From assembly GCF_004378355.1 (NCBI RefSeq), contig NZ_SNUB01000004.1, positions 1-64,000 of the forward strand: a DNA stretch of 64,000 nucleotides, given 5' to 3'. Position numbers and translations under genes: made by a program. Below the pieces are notes generated by a model that was given only the letters and a program-made list of their open reading frames with translations, did no database searches and was not told the origin of the DNA. Below, piece after piece: positions 17,626-27,745 of this stretch; the first letter of the stretch is position 1; the number at the start of each line of letters is the position of its first letter. The stretch is from Psychromonas algicola (GTDB taxonomy: Bacteria > Pseudomonadota > Gammaproteobacteria > Enterobacterales > Psychromonadaceae).

Positions 17626-18883
17626 ACCACCAAGATTCGAACATTGCACCAAGAGTAAATGTATCTTGTGCAGTTGTAGTATCTTCAACTTCTACTTCAG
17701 CATCACCAACTGTGGCATAAAAACGCAACATAGGACGAGCATTAGCAAAAGCATCAATAGCAATATTTTGTGACAATGTAACTTTCCAAGCCGTATTAGT
17801 TGCATCTTGGTTATCAAAATCAACAATCGAATAACCTGCTTCTAACCAAGTTGAATGCACAGAGTTCCAAGTATACAAACCACGTGAAATAACACTGTAG
17901 TTAGTCGTATCTAAGCTATCATCCTGGCCTTTTGCATAATTATGGTAAGCCCCTAAATATTCCAATGCCATGGTTTCATTAAATTTAACATTACCTTCCA
18001 TTGAGAAATACAGTGTGGTTAAATCGTCTTCGCGCGTGAACACGGAATTGTCAGCACCATCAGCATAACGAACAATAAATTTATTCCCTCCCATAGACCA
18101 GCTTTGATCAAATACAGCAGCCAGTTGATATGAGTTATCTGATTCCGCATAAGTTGCATCAGAAGCTTCTACCGCATCAGTAAAAATATATCCACCACTA
18201 CCATCATCTGTAACCGTTGCATCTGAGGCAGCAACAGCATCAACCGCAGCAGCTGGATCATCAGAGCTAAAACCAACATTAAATAAGAAACTTAGCGCTA
18301 AAGAATCAGAAAGATTTAAACCATGCAATTTAGAAGTAAAAGCATAATCACCGTTATCTCCAGTACCTGAAGCAGCCTGACCAACAACAGCAAAGTCTAA
18401 TTTAGTCGAGTCGCCTAATTCAATATTTTTAACACCTGCCCCTTGCCCATCATGAGACATATAAAAATAATCGTTTAAACCTTGCTGTGGACGCTGGTGG
18501 AAGTCACGGCCAGCCCATACATAAGCATTAGGTTGAGATTCAAAAATATTACTACCGCCTGCATAGAACTTTTTAAGACCAACATTATCGCCCCAATGCT
18601 CTAGCATCACAGCAACATCCCACTTGGCACCTTCAGCATTAACAAACTTTTTAGTAAACTGGAATTCACCACCATTCCCTTCATTACCTAAACGACCTGC
18701 AGCATTACCCGCTTTTTGATCATCAGCAGCAACAGTTGTTGAATCTCCATCAGCATAAGCCATGCCATAACGGGCATACCCACTGAATATAAAAGTATCC
18801 GACTCTTCAGCCATTGAAGTAACTGGAAAAGCTGATAAAGCAGCTGCGATTGAGAGCGGCAATAATTTTAAGTTCATTTTCAT
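17624..18883 (-). CDS. LamB-type outer-membrane sugar porin
   Basis: A maltoporin-superfamily channel, probably for beta-glucosides given its operon. The start is placed at the ATG at 18883, with AAGGAAG just upstream, giving 419 residues; an in-frame upstream extension of 35 residues lacks such a site. Residues 1-25 are a signal peptide ending ...VTSMA. The N-terminal strand (FIFSGYARYGMAYADGD) and the blocks YVWAGRDFHQR, DYFYMSHDGQGAGVKNIEL match LamB/BglH/ScrY porins. The C-terminus ends in aromatic WW, as expected for a BAM substrate. An Ala/Asp-rich insert (SDATVTDDGSGG and repeats, ~residues 215-250) is probably an external loop. It is the last gene of the PTS operon; the preceding 121-bp gap has two short hairpins. 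Confidence 0.88.
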   Translation of the reverse strand: MKMNLKLLPLSIAAALSAFPVTSMAEESDTFIFSGYARYGMAYADGDSTTVAADDQKAGNAAGRLGNEGNGGEFQFTKKFVNAEGAKWDVAVMLEHWGDNVGLKKFYAGGSNIFESQPNAYVWAGRDFHQRPQQGLNDYFYMSHDGQGAGVKNIELGDSTKLDFAVVGQAASGTGDNGDYAFTSKLHGLNLSDSLALSFLFNVGFSSDDPAAAVDAVAASDATVTDDGSGGYIFTDAVEASDATYAESDNSYQLAAVFDQSWSMGGNKFIVRYADGADNSVFTREDDLTTLYFSMEGNVKFNETMALEYLGAYHNYAKGQDDSLDTTNYSVISRGLYTWNSVHSTWLEAGYSIVDFDNQDATNTAWKVTLSQNIAIDAFANARPMLRFYATVGDAEVEVEDTTTAQDTFTLGAMFESWW

Positions 18884-18916
18884 CTTAACTTCCTTATTAA
18901 AATAATTAACTTTGGG

Positions 18917-18995
18917 TAATGCTGTTAACATCAAATAGTTAATGAATAACAGCCGTATAACAAAGTAGTTATGTATTAAAACCAACATACATAAC
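18917..18995 (-). other. Two small hairpins between the IIA gene and the porin gene
   Basis: Inverted repeats GCTGTTA/TAACAGC (about 18917-18950) and GTTATGTA/TACATAAC (18968-18995) fall between the IIA and porin genes. Neither has a U-tract. They could uncouple porin expression from the upstream genes by mRNA processing or partial termination, which is inference. Confidence 0.4.
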
Positions 18996-19004
18996 CACAG
19001 TGAA

Positions 19005-19328
19005 CTATTTAGCTTGTAGCAGCCGATGAATATTAATCAATTCTTCAATCATCTCCTTCGCTAACATGGCTGTCATAATATGATCTTGTGCGTGTACCAT
19101 AATGAGGTTAACAGGTACTTTTCCTTCGCCTTCATCCATGCCAATTAAAGCAGTTTGTACTTTATGTGCTTTTTTTGAGGCAGCAAGAGACTGTGTCAAT
19201 AAACCATCAACTTCATCCCATTTTCCGGCTTTGGCAGCATTTAATGCTTCCATAGCACAAGATTTTGATTCGCCTGCATTGATAATTAATTCCATTACCG
19301 TTGCTTCTAATTCGTCACCTGAAATCAT
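19005..19328 (-). CDS. PTS lactose/cellobiose-family EIIA component
   Basis: Cytoplasmic phosphocarrier that passes phosphate from HPr to the IIB cysteine. It is a 107-residue all-helical protein of the ChbA/CelC type. The conserved VHAQDHIMTAMLAKE block contains His79 and His83; the first is the expected phosphorylation site and the Asp between them the trimer metal ligand. GEGKVPVNLIMVHAQDH aligns closely with E. coli ChbA. It lies after the phospho-glucosidase gene instead of next to IIB and IIC. Confidence 0.93.
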   Translation of the reverse strand: MISGDELEATVMELIINAGESKSCAMEALNAAKAGKWDEVDGLLTQSLAASKKAHKVQTALIGMDEGEGKVPVNLIMVHAQDHIMTAMLAKEMIEELINIHRLLQAK

Positions 19329-19422
19329 GTTTTTCTCCGAATTCTAATTTGTTAACGATTGGCTTTATTACTTTACATAAAAGACTTTATGGTTCTTTCA
19401 GCAAAAAATTGAGTAATAAAAC

Positions 19423-20838
19423 TTAATCTTTTAAACTTTCACCGCGAGTCTCAATCACTTCTTTAAACCAATGGAAAGAAGCTTTTTTCTTACGTGCTAA
19501 ATCATTAGCGTGGTCGACATAAATAAAGCCATATTGTTTTTTATAACCATTCAACCAACTTAATAAATCAATGGCAGACCAAGCGTAATAACCTTTAACA
19601 TGAACTCCCTGTTTAATAGCTTCACGAACAGCGCATAAATGGTCATTAATAAAATCGATACGAGGTGTATCAAGAATGTCACCATTAATAATTACGTCTT
19701 CGTCACCCAAACCATTTTCAGTGATATAAAATTTGATTTGTCCGTAATGTTCTTTAAGCATCACGAGGCCAGAAACAAAACCTTCTGGAGATATTTCCCA
19801 ATCCCATTTTGTGTACTTTTTGTCAGCCATTTTGACACTTTTATAAACATGGTCGAAACTTGGGTTACCTGGAGATCCGGTTGAGTTTTCGCGTGTAATC
19901 TCAACTTTTTCAACTTCACCATTAATTTTCTCAACTCGCATAGGCTGATAGTAGTTCAGTCCCATAAAATCATTTAATGGCGCAGCTTGTTTGATTGTTT
20001 TTAGCTCTGCGTCAGTCCAATTAGGCAATAAACCACTGGCTTCAAGCTGCTTTACAACGTATTCGGGATATTCACCTTTTAAAATAGGATCGTAAAACCA
20101 ATTCATATTGTATTGATTGGCATGCATAGCGGCGAAGATGTTTTCTTCTGAATCATCAACTCCATAAGCAGGACAGAAAACATGACTTAAACCAATTTCA
20201 CCGTACTGTTTAAGCTTTTTATATTCAATGATGGTACGTGCGTGGGCATAAAAGACATTATGTGTAACATCAAAGTATTTTTTAGGATCATTTTGAATAC
20301 CAGGGGGATGCGCACCAGACATATAGCCGAGTGATGCAAAGACAACCGTTTCATTAAATGTAATGAAATGTTTCACGCGGTCTCCAAAAGCATTAAAACA
20401 AATCTTCGCATATTCTACATAAGCATCACCTGTTTCTTTATTTAACCAAGCCCCTGCTTTTTCCAGTGGTAAAGGCAAATCCCAATGATATAAAGTAACG
20501 AATGGAACAATCCCGTATTTCAAGCATTCATCAATTAAATTATTATAAAAATCAATGCCTTTTTGATTTATTTCACCTGTACCTGTTGGAAGAATACGCG
20601 CCCATGAAATTGAAAAACGGTAAGACTCTAACCCCATTTCAGCCATTAGCTTGATATCTTCTTTATAACGATTGTAATGATCAATCGCGATATCACCATT
20701 TGTGCCTTCGAAGGTTTTACCTGGTATCTTAACGAATTCATCCCAATTGGTAGGGCCTTTACCGTCTTGATCCCAAGCTCCCTCTACTTGATACGAAGCT
20801 GTCGCCGCACCAAATAAAAAGTCATTTGCAAATTTCAT
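19423..20838 (-). CDS. 6-phospho-beta-glucosidase, glycoside hydrolase family 1
   Basis: It cleaves the phosphorylated beta-glucoside delivered by the PTS to glucose-6-phosphate plus aglycone or glucose. The GH1 N-terminal signature FLFGAATASYQVEG is present, with acid/base Glu163 in TFNE and nucleophile Glu374 in YITENGLG. The 6-phosphate-binding trio of family 1 phospho-glycosidases is intact: Ser427, Lys434 and Tyr436 (LSWLNGYKKQYGFIYVD), which separates it from plain beta-glucosidases. Length 471 is typical. The exact sugar (cellobiose, salicin, arbutin or similar) cannot be read from sequence. Confidence 0.93.
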   Translation of the reverse strand: MKFANDFLFGAATASYQVEGAWDQDGKGPTNWDEFVKIPGKTFEGTNGDIAIDHYNRYKEDIKLMAEMGLESYRFSISWARILPTGTGEINQKGIDFYNNLIDECLKYGIVPFVTLYHWDLPLPLEKAGAWLNKETGDAYVEYAKICFNAFGDRVKHFITFNETVVFASLGYMSGAHPPGIQNDPKKYFDVTHNVFYAHARTIIEYKKLKQYGEIGLSHVFCPAYGVDDSEENIFAAMHANQYNMNWFYDPILKGEYPEYVVKQLEASGLLPNWTDAELKTIKQAAPLNDFMGLNYYQPMRVEKINGEVEKVEITRENSTGSPGNPSFDHVYKSVKMADKKYTKWDWEISPEGFVSGLVMLKEHYGQIKFYITENGLGDEDVIINGDILDTPRIDFINDHLCAVREAIKQGVHVKGYYAWSAIDLLSWLNGYKKQYGFIYVDHANDLARKKKASFHWFKEVIETRGESLKD

Positions 20839-20869
20839 ATTATTACCTTTTAAAATCAGTTTTAAATAC

Positions 20870-20894
20870 AGCTAATAACAACTTGTTATTAGCT
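20870..20894. other. Intercistronic hairpin between the IIB and glucosidase genes
   Basis: Perfect inverted repeat AGCTAATAACAA-C-TTGTTATTAGCT without a following T-run. It sits in the 69-bp gap and may affect mRNA stability of the two halves of the operon. Confidence 0.5.
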
Positions 20895-20907
20895 GTAATA
20901 ATATTAT

Positions 20908-21213
20908 TTAAGCTAAAAGCGCTAAGGCACTGGTTAATATTTTTTCACCGTTTACCATTCCATAATCAACCATATCGATAACCTCAACTTTTTTACCGTA
21001 AGGTGTTGCGAGCTTTTGCAATTCATCCTTTTTAAAACGGATCTGTGGACCTAATAAAAATAAGTCATACTCTTCAACATGGTCTTGGAAGGATTCAAAG
21101 CCTTGTGCTTCAATAAGCACATCCACTTTTTTCTCTTCAGCGGAAGCGCGCATCTTTTTAACAACCATAGATGTTGACATTCCAGCGGAGCATAATAGTA
21201 AAATCTTTTTCAT
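20908..21213 (-). CDS. PTS lactose/cellobiose-family EIIB component
   Basis: A 101-residue ChbB/CelA-type protein that accepts phosphate from IIA on Cys8 in the loop LLCSAGMSTSMVV and passes it to the sugar on IIC. The C-terminal part (FLLGPQIRFKKDELQ, YGMVNGEKIL) is typical of the family. It is encoded 42 bp downstream of IIC, the two being clearly one operon. Confidence 0.94.
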   Translation of the reverse strand: MKKILLLCSAGMSTSMVVKKMRASAEEKKVDVLIEAQGFESFQDHVEEYDLFLLGPQIRFKKDELQKLATPYGKKVEVIDMVDYGMVNGEKILTSALALLA

Positions 21214-21255
21214 ATAAACCTCTCTATCTATTCATCATTACGACTAATGATGTTT

Positions 21256-22599
21256 TTAAGCGTTAACTTTTTGTTGTTCTTTTAACTGTTCAGAAGCTGA
21301 TTTTAAATCTTCATTTTCTTGTTCTGCAGCTAACTTATCTTGGTATTTAAAGAACGGGAAGTAGACAAACAGAGTCATCACAAAGACACAAATTTGTAAT
21401 ACTGCAGCCGTCCAACCACCAATAATAAATCCACTTAAGATCATTGGTGTTGTCCAAGGCACTTGTACTGCTGTAAATGGGCCAACTAAACCAACGTTAA
21501 TTGAAAAATAAACCATACAAACAGATAACACAGGCGCTAAAATAAATGGAACAAGCATAATAGGGTTAAATACAATTGGCGTAGCAAAGATGATAGGCTC
21601 ATTGATATTGAAGATACCCGGAATCAGTGACAAACGACCTAATTGCTTCATTTGCACAGAACGTGAAAATAAAACCATGCAACATACAAGACCAAAAGTA
21701 AGACCAGAACCACCTACAGTGATAAATTGATCTACGAATTGGTTAGTTACGATCTTCGCATTTTCACCTGCAATTAAGGCTTCACCAGCATTTACTAAAG
21801 ACTGATTATGCAACGCATTCGCTGTTACGATAGGTCCCATAATTCCCATTACAATAACTGGACCATGCACACCACACCACCATAGTAGAGAAATCATAAT
21901 TGCTATAGTTAGCGCACCCCAGAAAGAATCTGACATATTTTGTAATGGCGTTTGTAATATATAATAAATAGTTTCAATCAAAGTGGATTCAAATACACGA
22001 TCAAAAATGATGTAAGTAAGGAAGGCTAATAAAATAATAACAAAGCCAGGAATCAATGATTTGAAGGCATTTGAAACCCCTTCTGGCACAGCATCAGGTA
22101 ATTTAATAATCCAATCATTTTTTAATGCTGTTGAATATATTTTACCAACAACCAAACCGATAATAATGGCAGCAATCATCCCTTTACCGCCTAAAAATGC
22201 CTTAGGAATAACTCCTCCTATTTCAGTAACACCATCAGGAGCCACGACGAAAGCAGGTAAAAGAATAAGCATAGAAACAATACTTAAGACACCAGCATTA
22301 GCACCTGGATAACCTTCATATTTAACATAGGTATAAGCAATACCAAATGCGCCGACTAAAGCAAGGATATCAAATGTTGCACCTACGACTTGGAATAATG
22401 GCGTTCTCCATTCTGCGCCAAAAATACCCGCCATAAACTCGTCGTAACCATTAATCGGGATAAAGGCAAACAATAGAAAGACCGAACCGACAATAGTCAG
22501 CGGCATTGTCAGCATAAAACCTTCCTTGATAGCGACAAGAGGTTTAGAGTTTACAACCTGCAACACTTTTCCTAATAACCAATTTAATCGATCGTTCAT
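21256..22599 (-). CDS. PTS cellobiose/diacetylchitobiose-family EIIC permease
   Basis: Inner-membrane permease of the ChbC/CelB type, 447 residues with about ten hydrophobic segments. The start LLGKVLQVVNSKPLVAIKEGFMLTMP is typical. The substrate-site motif reads FNINEPIIFATPIVFNP, the family's NEP motif. The tail is hydrophilic and Gln/Glu-rich. It is the first gene of the operon and has a strong GAGGGAG ribosome site. Cellobiose or a related beta-glucoside is more likely than chitobiose because the operon carries a GH1 phospho-glucosidase and no ChbG/ChbF-like genes. Confidence 0.93.
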   Translation of the reverse strand: MNDRLNWLLGKVLQVVNSKPLVAIKEGFMLTMPLTIVGSVFLLFAFIPINGYDEFMAGIFGAEWRTPLFQVVGATFDILALVGAFGIAYTYVKYEGYPGANAGVLSIVSMLILLPAFVVAPDGVTEIGGVIPKAFLGGKGMIAAIIIGLVVGKIYSTALKNDWIIKLPDAVPEGVSNAFKSLIPGFVIILLAFLTYIIFDRVFESTLIETIYYILQTPLQNMSDSFWGALTIAIMISLLWWCGVHGPVIVMGIMGPIVTANALHNQSLVNAGEALIAGENAKIVTNQFVDQFITVGGSGLTFGLVCCMVLFSRSVQMKQLGRLSLIPGIFNINEPIIFATPIVFNPIMLVPFILAPVLSVCMVYFSINVGLVGPFTAVQVPWTTPMILSGFIIGGWTAAVLQICVFVMTLFVYFPFFKYQDKLAAEQENEDLKSASEQLKEQQKVNA

Positions 22600-22658
22600 A
22601 TTATTCTCCCTCAGATTTTCATCATTAATATTTAAACAACGTATGTAGCTGAATTAAA

Positions 22659-22723
22659 TGTAACCGATTACTGTAACCGGTTACATTACAGTAAATCATA
22701 AATTCGACCTTACTCACAATTAA
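22659..22723 (-). promoter_or_regulatory. PTS operon promoter with tandem LacI-type operators and possible CRP half-site
   Basis: TGTAACCGGTTACA (22672-22685) is a perfect palindrome with central CG, the form bound by LacI-family repressors. An imperfect copy, GTAACCGATTAC (22660-22671), adjoins it. Upstream on the minus strand are TATGAT (22695-22700) and a weak TTAATT (22718-22723) spaced by 17 nt, so the operators would cover the start site. TGTGA-N6-TCGAA (22703-22718) resembles half of a CRP site. The palindromes are seen directly; the promoter and CRP readings are inference. Confidence 0.7.
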
Positions 22724-22942
22724 CCCCAACAATTAATCAAAAACAAGTGAACACGCACACAATATCAATTAATCATTTTAAATCAATAGGTTAAATAACT
22801 TAAAAGTTACTTTTAAGTTAAGCAGTAATATTTAATGGAGGAAATTAAGAATAAAGTAACTACGAAAAATTAGCTTAGATCTAGCTATAGCAGCCCTTTA
22901 GAGTAATAACAGGCCTTCGCTAGAAGTAAATTTAAGATAATA

Positions 22943-22976
22943 AAAAACCCATACAAAATACTTTGTATGGGTTTTT
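22943..22976 (-). terminator. obgE terminator (bidirectional form)
   Basis: Perfect 15-bp stem AAAAACCCATACAAA / TTTGTATGGGTTTTT with loop ATAC, 25 bp past the obgE stop. Confidence 0.88.
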
Positions 22977-23000
22977 ACAAATAGAGCTGAAGTTTAAGAA

Positions 23001-24188
<1,188 letters not shown>

Positions 24189-24235
24189 TCACACTTTACG
24201 TGCAATGATTATACTTATTTCTATTGATCATAGTT

Positions 24236-24463
24236 TATACCAATCACGATAAATAGCTTATCTATTTTACTGGCTAAAAGAGCTCACTTCTTTGTTATAA
24301 ATTTCGTAAAGGGAACTGCCATTAAAGTATTAAAGTGTTTTACTTAATACTACCGATAGAGGGTTAACGAAGTTAACCTCTCGAAAGGTGTCAATTTATG
24401 CCTCGAATTGAACTATTTTTTCTGCACAAAATTTAGATAACATATTCAACGTAATTGGTATGA
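24236..24463 (-). repeat. MITE-like intergenic repeat, copy B (full length)
   Basis: About 228 bp bounded by inverted ends TATACCAATCACG (24236-24248) and CGTAATTGGTATGA (24450-24463). The rpmA-proximal ~140 bp matches copy A at 5225-5362 inverted. The obgE-proximal end (CTATTTTACT, TCTTTGTTATAA) matches the matching end of copy C at 37114-37277. Internal hairpin GGTTAAC/GTTAACC. No coding capacity. Confidence 0.85.
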
Positions 24464-24504
24464 CATCTTTATTTCAATAGAAATAAATAAGCAAATATAT
24501 AGGT

Positions 24505-24529
24505 AAAAAAAAACCTCGCATTTGCGAGG
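24505..24529 (-). terminator. rplU-rpmA terminator
   Basis: Hairpin CCTCGCA-TT-TGCGAGG with nine A residues on its plus-strand left side, i.e. a U-run in minus-strand RNA, 25 nt past the rpmA stop. Confidence 0.85.
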
Positions 24530-24554
24530 CTTTTAAAGTTTTGCTTCGAAAGAA

Positions 24555-24812
24555 CTACTCTGCAACAATGCTCACGAATGAACGTACAGGTTTACCTTTC
24601 TTTTCGAACTTAACAGTACCAGTCGCTTTAGCGAATAGTGTGTGGTCTTTACCTAAGCCAACATTTAGACCAGCGTGGAATTTAGTACCACGTTGACGAA
24701 CTAAAATGTTACCAGCTAATACAGATTCGCCACCAAAACGTTTAACACCTAAGCGTTTACTTTCTGAATCGCGACCATTATTAGTACTACCACCAGCTTT
24801 TTTATGTGCCAT
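24555..24812 (-). CDS. rpmA: 50S ribosomal protein bL27
   Basis: 85-residue protein whose N-terminal arm reaches the peptidyl-transferase centre. It starts [16 protein letters not shown], the mature-type N-terminus, with no Firmicutes-style cleaved leader. The block [19 protein letters not shown] is diagnostic. It follows rplU after 16 bp with a conventional ribosome site. Confidence 0.98.
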   Translation of the reverse strand: MAHKKAGGSTNNGRDSESKRLGVKRFGGESVLAGNILVRQRGTKFHAGLNVGLGKDHTLFAKATGTVKFEKKGKPVRSFVSIVAE

Positions 24813-24828
24813 TTTTAATAACTCCTAA

Positions 24829-25140
24829 TTAAGCGTTAATCGCAGTAATTTTAATTTCAGTAAACCACTGGCGGTGACCAGCTTGCTTACGAGAATGTTT
24901 ACGACGGCGGAACTTAACGATTTTAACTTTCTTGCCACGACCGTGAGCTACTACTTCTGCAGTAACTTTACTTCCTTCAACGTATGGAACACCAACTTTA
25001 ACGTCTTCAGCACTTGCTACTAATAGAACTTTATCAAATTCTACAGTTGCGCCAGCTTCAACATCAAGTTTTTCCAAACGAAGAGTTTGTTCAACAGCAA
25101 CACGGTGTTGCTTGCCACCACTCTGGATAACAGCGTACAT
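24829..25140 (-). CDS. rplU: 50S ribosomal protein bL21
   Basis: 103-residue 23S rRNA-binding protein. [13 protein letters not shown] at the N-terminus and [15 protein letters not shown] near the C-terminus are typical. It is first of the rplU-rpmA pair. In E. coli it is divergent from ispB; here a six-gene TonB2 operon lies between the two. Confidence 0.98.
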   Translation of the reverse strand: MYAVIQSGGKQHRVAVEQTLRLEKLDVEAGATVEFDKVLLVASAEDVKVGVPYVEGSKVTAEVVAHGRGKKVKIVKFRRRKHSRKQAGHRQWFTEIKITAINA

Positions 25141-25524
25141 GTTTCTTACTCCGTTCAGGCATCTCGTGCGGTTTTATTTCAACCTCAACATCGAGAGCAC
25201 ACTAATTAATTACAATGGTCGCGGATTCTACAGAGACATAGCCAGTTTGGCAATCAGTTTTGGATAAAATATTGTAATTAGTTTCTCTGTTTATCATTTA
25301 GCATTTAAAGCGAATGAAAAACACTTATTTTTCAATAAGATAAAACTATCAAAAGTACAATATAAAAATCACAAAAGATGAACGGCAGAATCGCGACAAA
25401 ACTAAGTTAATGGTTTTACCACCCTTTTTTATTAAGGCTCATTTTACAAGCAAATAACTTCACAATAAATAGAAAATTGAATGAATAAATAAAGAAATAA
25501 AAAATAAGATTTATTACCAACTTA

Positions 25525-25565
25525 TTGCCAAACTCCACGCCTTAAGTATAATGATTCTCATTTAG
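25525..25565 (+). promoter_or_regulatory. Promoter and Fur box of the TonB2 operon
   Basis: TTGCCA (25525-25530) and TATAAT (25547-25552) are spaced by 16 nt, a near-consensus sigma-70 promoter. TATAATGATTCTCATTTAG (25547-25565) matches 13 of 19 positions of the classical Fur consensus and covers the -10 and start region. This predicts repression by Fe-Fur, as for other TonB systems. The rest of the 474-bp gap (25141-25524), including the rplU leader side, shows nothing I can assign. Confidence 0.7.
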
Positions 25566-25614
25566 AAGTTGGTATTTCACTGACAATCACGTTTTATTTA
25601 ATGGCCACAACAAT

Positions 25615-26391
25615 ATGAACTATTCAAAAATATGCATAATTAGCTTATTTAGCTACCTATCGCTATTACCAGTGAAAGCTGAAACTGAACTCAACAGCGT
25701 TATATCTGCAAAGCAAGAAACGCAACGTCAGGCCCAAAAGACGCAGCAACAAATTATTGAATTAGATGAAAAAACCAGTGAAGTGGTGAATGAATATCGC
25801 GCTTTACTTCGTGAAAATGCGATTTTAGACACATACAACCAGCAATTAGATAAACAACAATTACAACAGCAAAAAAAATTACAAAGCCTAGCAATGAACA
25901 TGGCAAACGTACGTGAAGTACGTATGGAGTTAATGCCATTAATGCAAGAAATGGTAAAAGTACTGACATTATTCGTCAATAATGATGTTCCATTTCTATG
26001 GCAAGAACGCCAATTGCGTTTAACCGAATTAAACAACCTATTAGATAACCCTAATGTTAATGTAGCCGATAAATATCGCCGTATTGTAGAAGCTTATCAA
26101 ATTGAAACTGAGTACGGTGACACGCTAGAAACATGGCAAGCACAATTACCGCTAAGTACTGAAAATAAAGCGGTGCAGCTAATTAAAGTTGGCCGTATAG
26201 CCTTATACTATCTCACTCCAGATCAACAAATGGCAGGTTACTGGGATAACAATGCTCGCACATGGAAAACATTGCCTGAAAGTTGGTTAACCAAGGTCAA
26301 GCAAGCCTATCAAATTGCTAACAACAAAACCGTACCTAGTTTATTGGCCCTCCCCTATTTACCAGCACAGCGACAACAGGAGGCACAATAA
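25615..26391 (+). CDS. DUF3450 periplasmic coiled-coil protein of the TonB2 system
   Basis: 258 residues with an N-terminal signal peptide (~1-22, ending LPVKA) and a long Gln/Glu-rich coiled coil (~25-120), then a globular part with NDVPFLWQERQLRL and GYWDNNARTWKTLP. This is the DUF3450 family, whose genes sit at the head of TonB2 clusters in Vibrio and relatives. A role as periplasmic partner of TtpC is inferred from that linkage. Its TAA overlaps the next ATG by one base, indicating translational coupling. Confidence 0.85.
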   Translation: MNYSKICIISLFSYLSLLPVKAETELNSVISAKQETQRQAQKTQQQIIELDEKTSEVVNEYRALLRENAILDTYNQQLDKQQLQQQKKLQSLAMNMANVREVRMELMPLMQEMVKVLTLFVNNDVPFLWQERQLRLTELNNLLDNPNVNVADKYRRIVEAYQIETEYGDTLETWQAQLPLSTENKAVQLIKVGRIALYYLTPDQQMAGYWDNNARTWKTLPESWLTKVKQAYQIANNKTVPSLLALPYLPAQRQQEAQ

Positions 26392-27743
26392 TGTTAATGA
26401 CTCACTGCAAAAAGATAACAGCCATTAGTTTGAGTTTATTGTTCTTGTCAGCGAACGCGACTCCGCTAGATGACTTATTAGAGCAAGTAAAGAAAAGCAA
26501 CAATATAGAAACGAACATTGATACAAAAGCATTAACAGAGTTTAAAAATGACTTAAAAACTCAACAAGCAAATCTAAAAAAACAACGTGATCGTAATAAA
26601 GCATTACAGCAAAAAATGACAAGATCACAGGATAATATTGCGATTAATAATAAAAAGATCGCAACGCAACAACAAGTCGCGAATACTGAAAAAGCAGATT
26701 TAGACAAAGTCTTTGATGAATTTAAAAGAGCCAGTCAAGATTTAAGCGGGCAATTAAAGAAAAGTCCAATTAGCGCATCTTTAACAGGCCGTTCAGCTCG
26801 ATTATCCCCTTACAGTGAAGCAGATTTCGAACCAGACTTAACAGCTATAAAGACACTTTGGTTGCTATTCACCGAGCAGATGGTTGCAACAAGCAAAATA
26901 ACAACCGTAGAGCAAACGGTCACCATGGCTGATGGTAATAAAGCAGTATTAACGGTCACTAATATTGCAGGCTTTTCCGCCTTTAGCCCTGAAGGGGCCT
27001 TATTGTATAAACCAGCAAGTGAAACTTACCAACTATTAACGCCTAAATCAGCAGATATTGATGCTCGGATTGAAGCCTTTGAACAAGTTGATAACGGATT
27101 TATCAGTCTACTCATTGATCCAACTTCAGGCGCTTTATTAGAACGTTCAACGCATACACCTGCTTGGTGGAAAGTCTTTTCAGATGCAGGCATTGTAGGT
27201 GGAATTATCGTAGTTGTTGGTGTGCTAGGTATTGTTATTGCCCTACTACGCTTTTTGCTGTTAACCAAAGAATCAAAACTAATTCATATCCAAAAACAGC
27301 AGTTAACTAAGATTGGCGACAATTCACTAGGTCGTATTATCAGTGTTGCAGATCAACATGCTAACAGTAATGCAGAAGAATTAATGCGCTTTCTCGATGA
27401 AGCCGTACTCGGAGAGATACCCGAATTCCGTAAAGGTTTAGGTACCTTAGCGGTACTTGCCACCGTCGCTCCCTTGCTCGGTTTATTAGGAACGGTTGCA
27501 GGTATGATTGAAACATTCCACGCAATCACCGCTTATGGGAATAGTGATCCACAAGTACTTTCAAGCGGTATTTCCCAAGCATTATTAACCACTAAATTTG
27601 GATTAATAGCCGCCGTTCCGTTATTGCTATGCCATAGTTTTTTAAGTAGTAAAAGTGACAGTATTTTAAATGTGATTGAACACCAAACCGCTGGGTTATT
27701 AGCACAGCGTCAACAATCACTTACTAACCGTAGCGAGCTATAA
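26391..27743 (+). CDS. ttpC: TtpC, long MotA/TolQ/ExbB-type protein of the TonB2 system
   Basis: 450 residues: signal peptide (~1-24), a periplasmic coiled-coil domain (~25-250), then a C-terminal MotA/TolQ/ExbB proton-channel domain with three membrane segments (TM near GGIIVVVGVLGIVIALLRF; conserved GTLAVLATVAPLLGLLGTVAGMIETF; ISQALLTTKFGLIAAVP). In Vibrio, TtpC is needed for TonB2-dependent iron-siderophore uptake along with a separate ExbB. The order DUF3450-ttpC-exbB-exbD-tonB-TPR here is the same. A second in-frame ATG lies two codons on. Confidence 0.88.
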   Translation: MLMTHCKKITAISLSLLFLSANATPLDDLLEQVKKSNNIETNIDTKALTEFKNDLKTQQANLKKQRDRNKALQQKMTRSQDNIAINNKKIATQQQVANTEKADLDKVFDEFKRASQDLSGQLKKSPISASLTGRSARLSPYSEADFEPDLTAIKTLWLLFTEQMVATSKITTVEQTVTMADGNKAVLTVTNIAGFSAFSPEGALLYKPASETYQLLTPKSADIDARIEAFEQVDNGFISLLIDPTSGALLERSTHTPAWWKVFSDAGIVGGIIVVVGVLGIVIALLRFLLLTKESKLIHIQKQQLTKIGDNSLGRIISVADQHANSNAEELMRFLDEAVLGEIPEFRKGLGTLAVLATVAPLLGLLGTVAGMIETFHAITAYGNSDPQVLSSGISQALLTTKFGLIAAVPLLLCHSFLSSKSDSILNVIEHQTAGLLAQRQQSLTNRSEL

Positions 27744-27745
27744 GT

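Noticed and set aside
18884-18988. In-frame 35-codon N-terminal extension of the porin.
   Set aside because: It would bury the signal peptide, and a good AAGGAAG site lies directly before the internal ATG at 18883.
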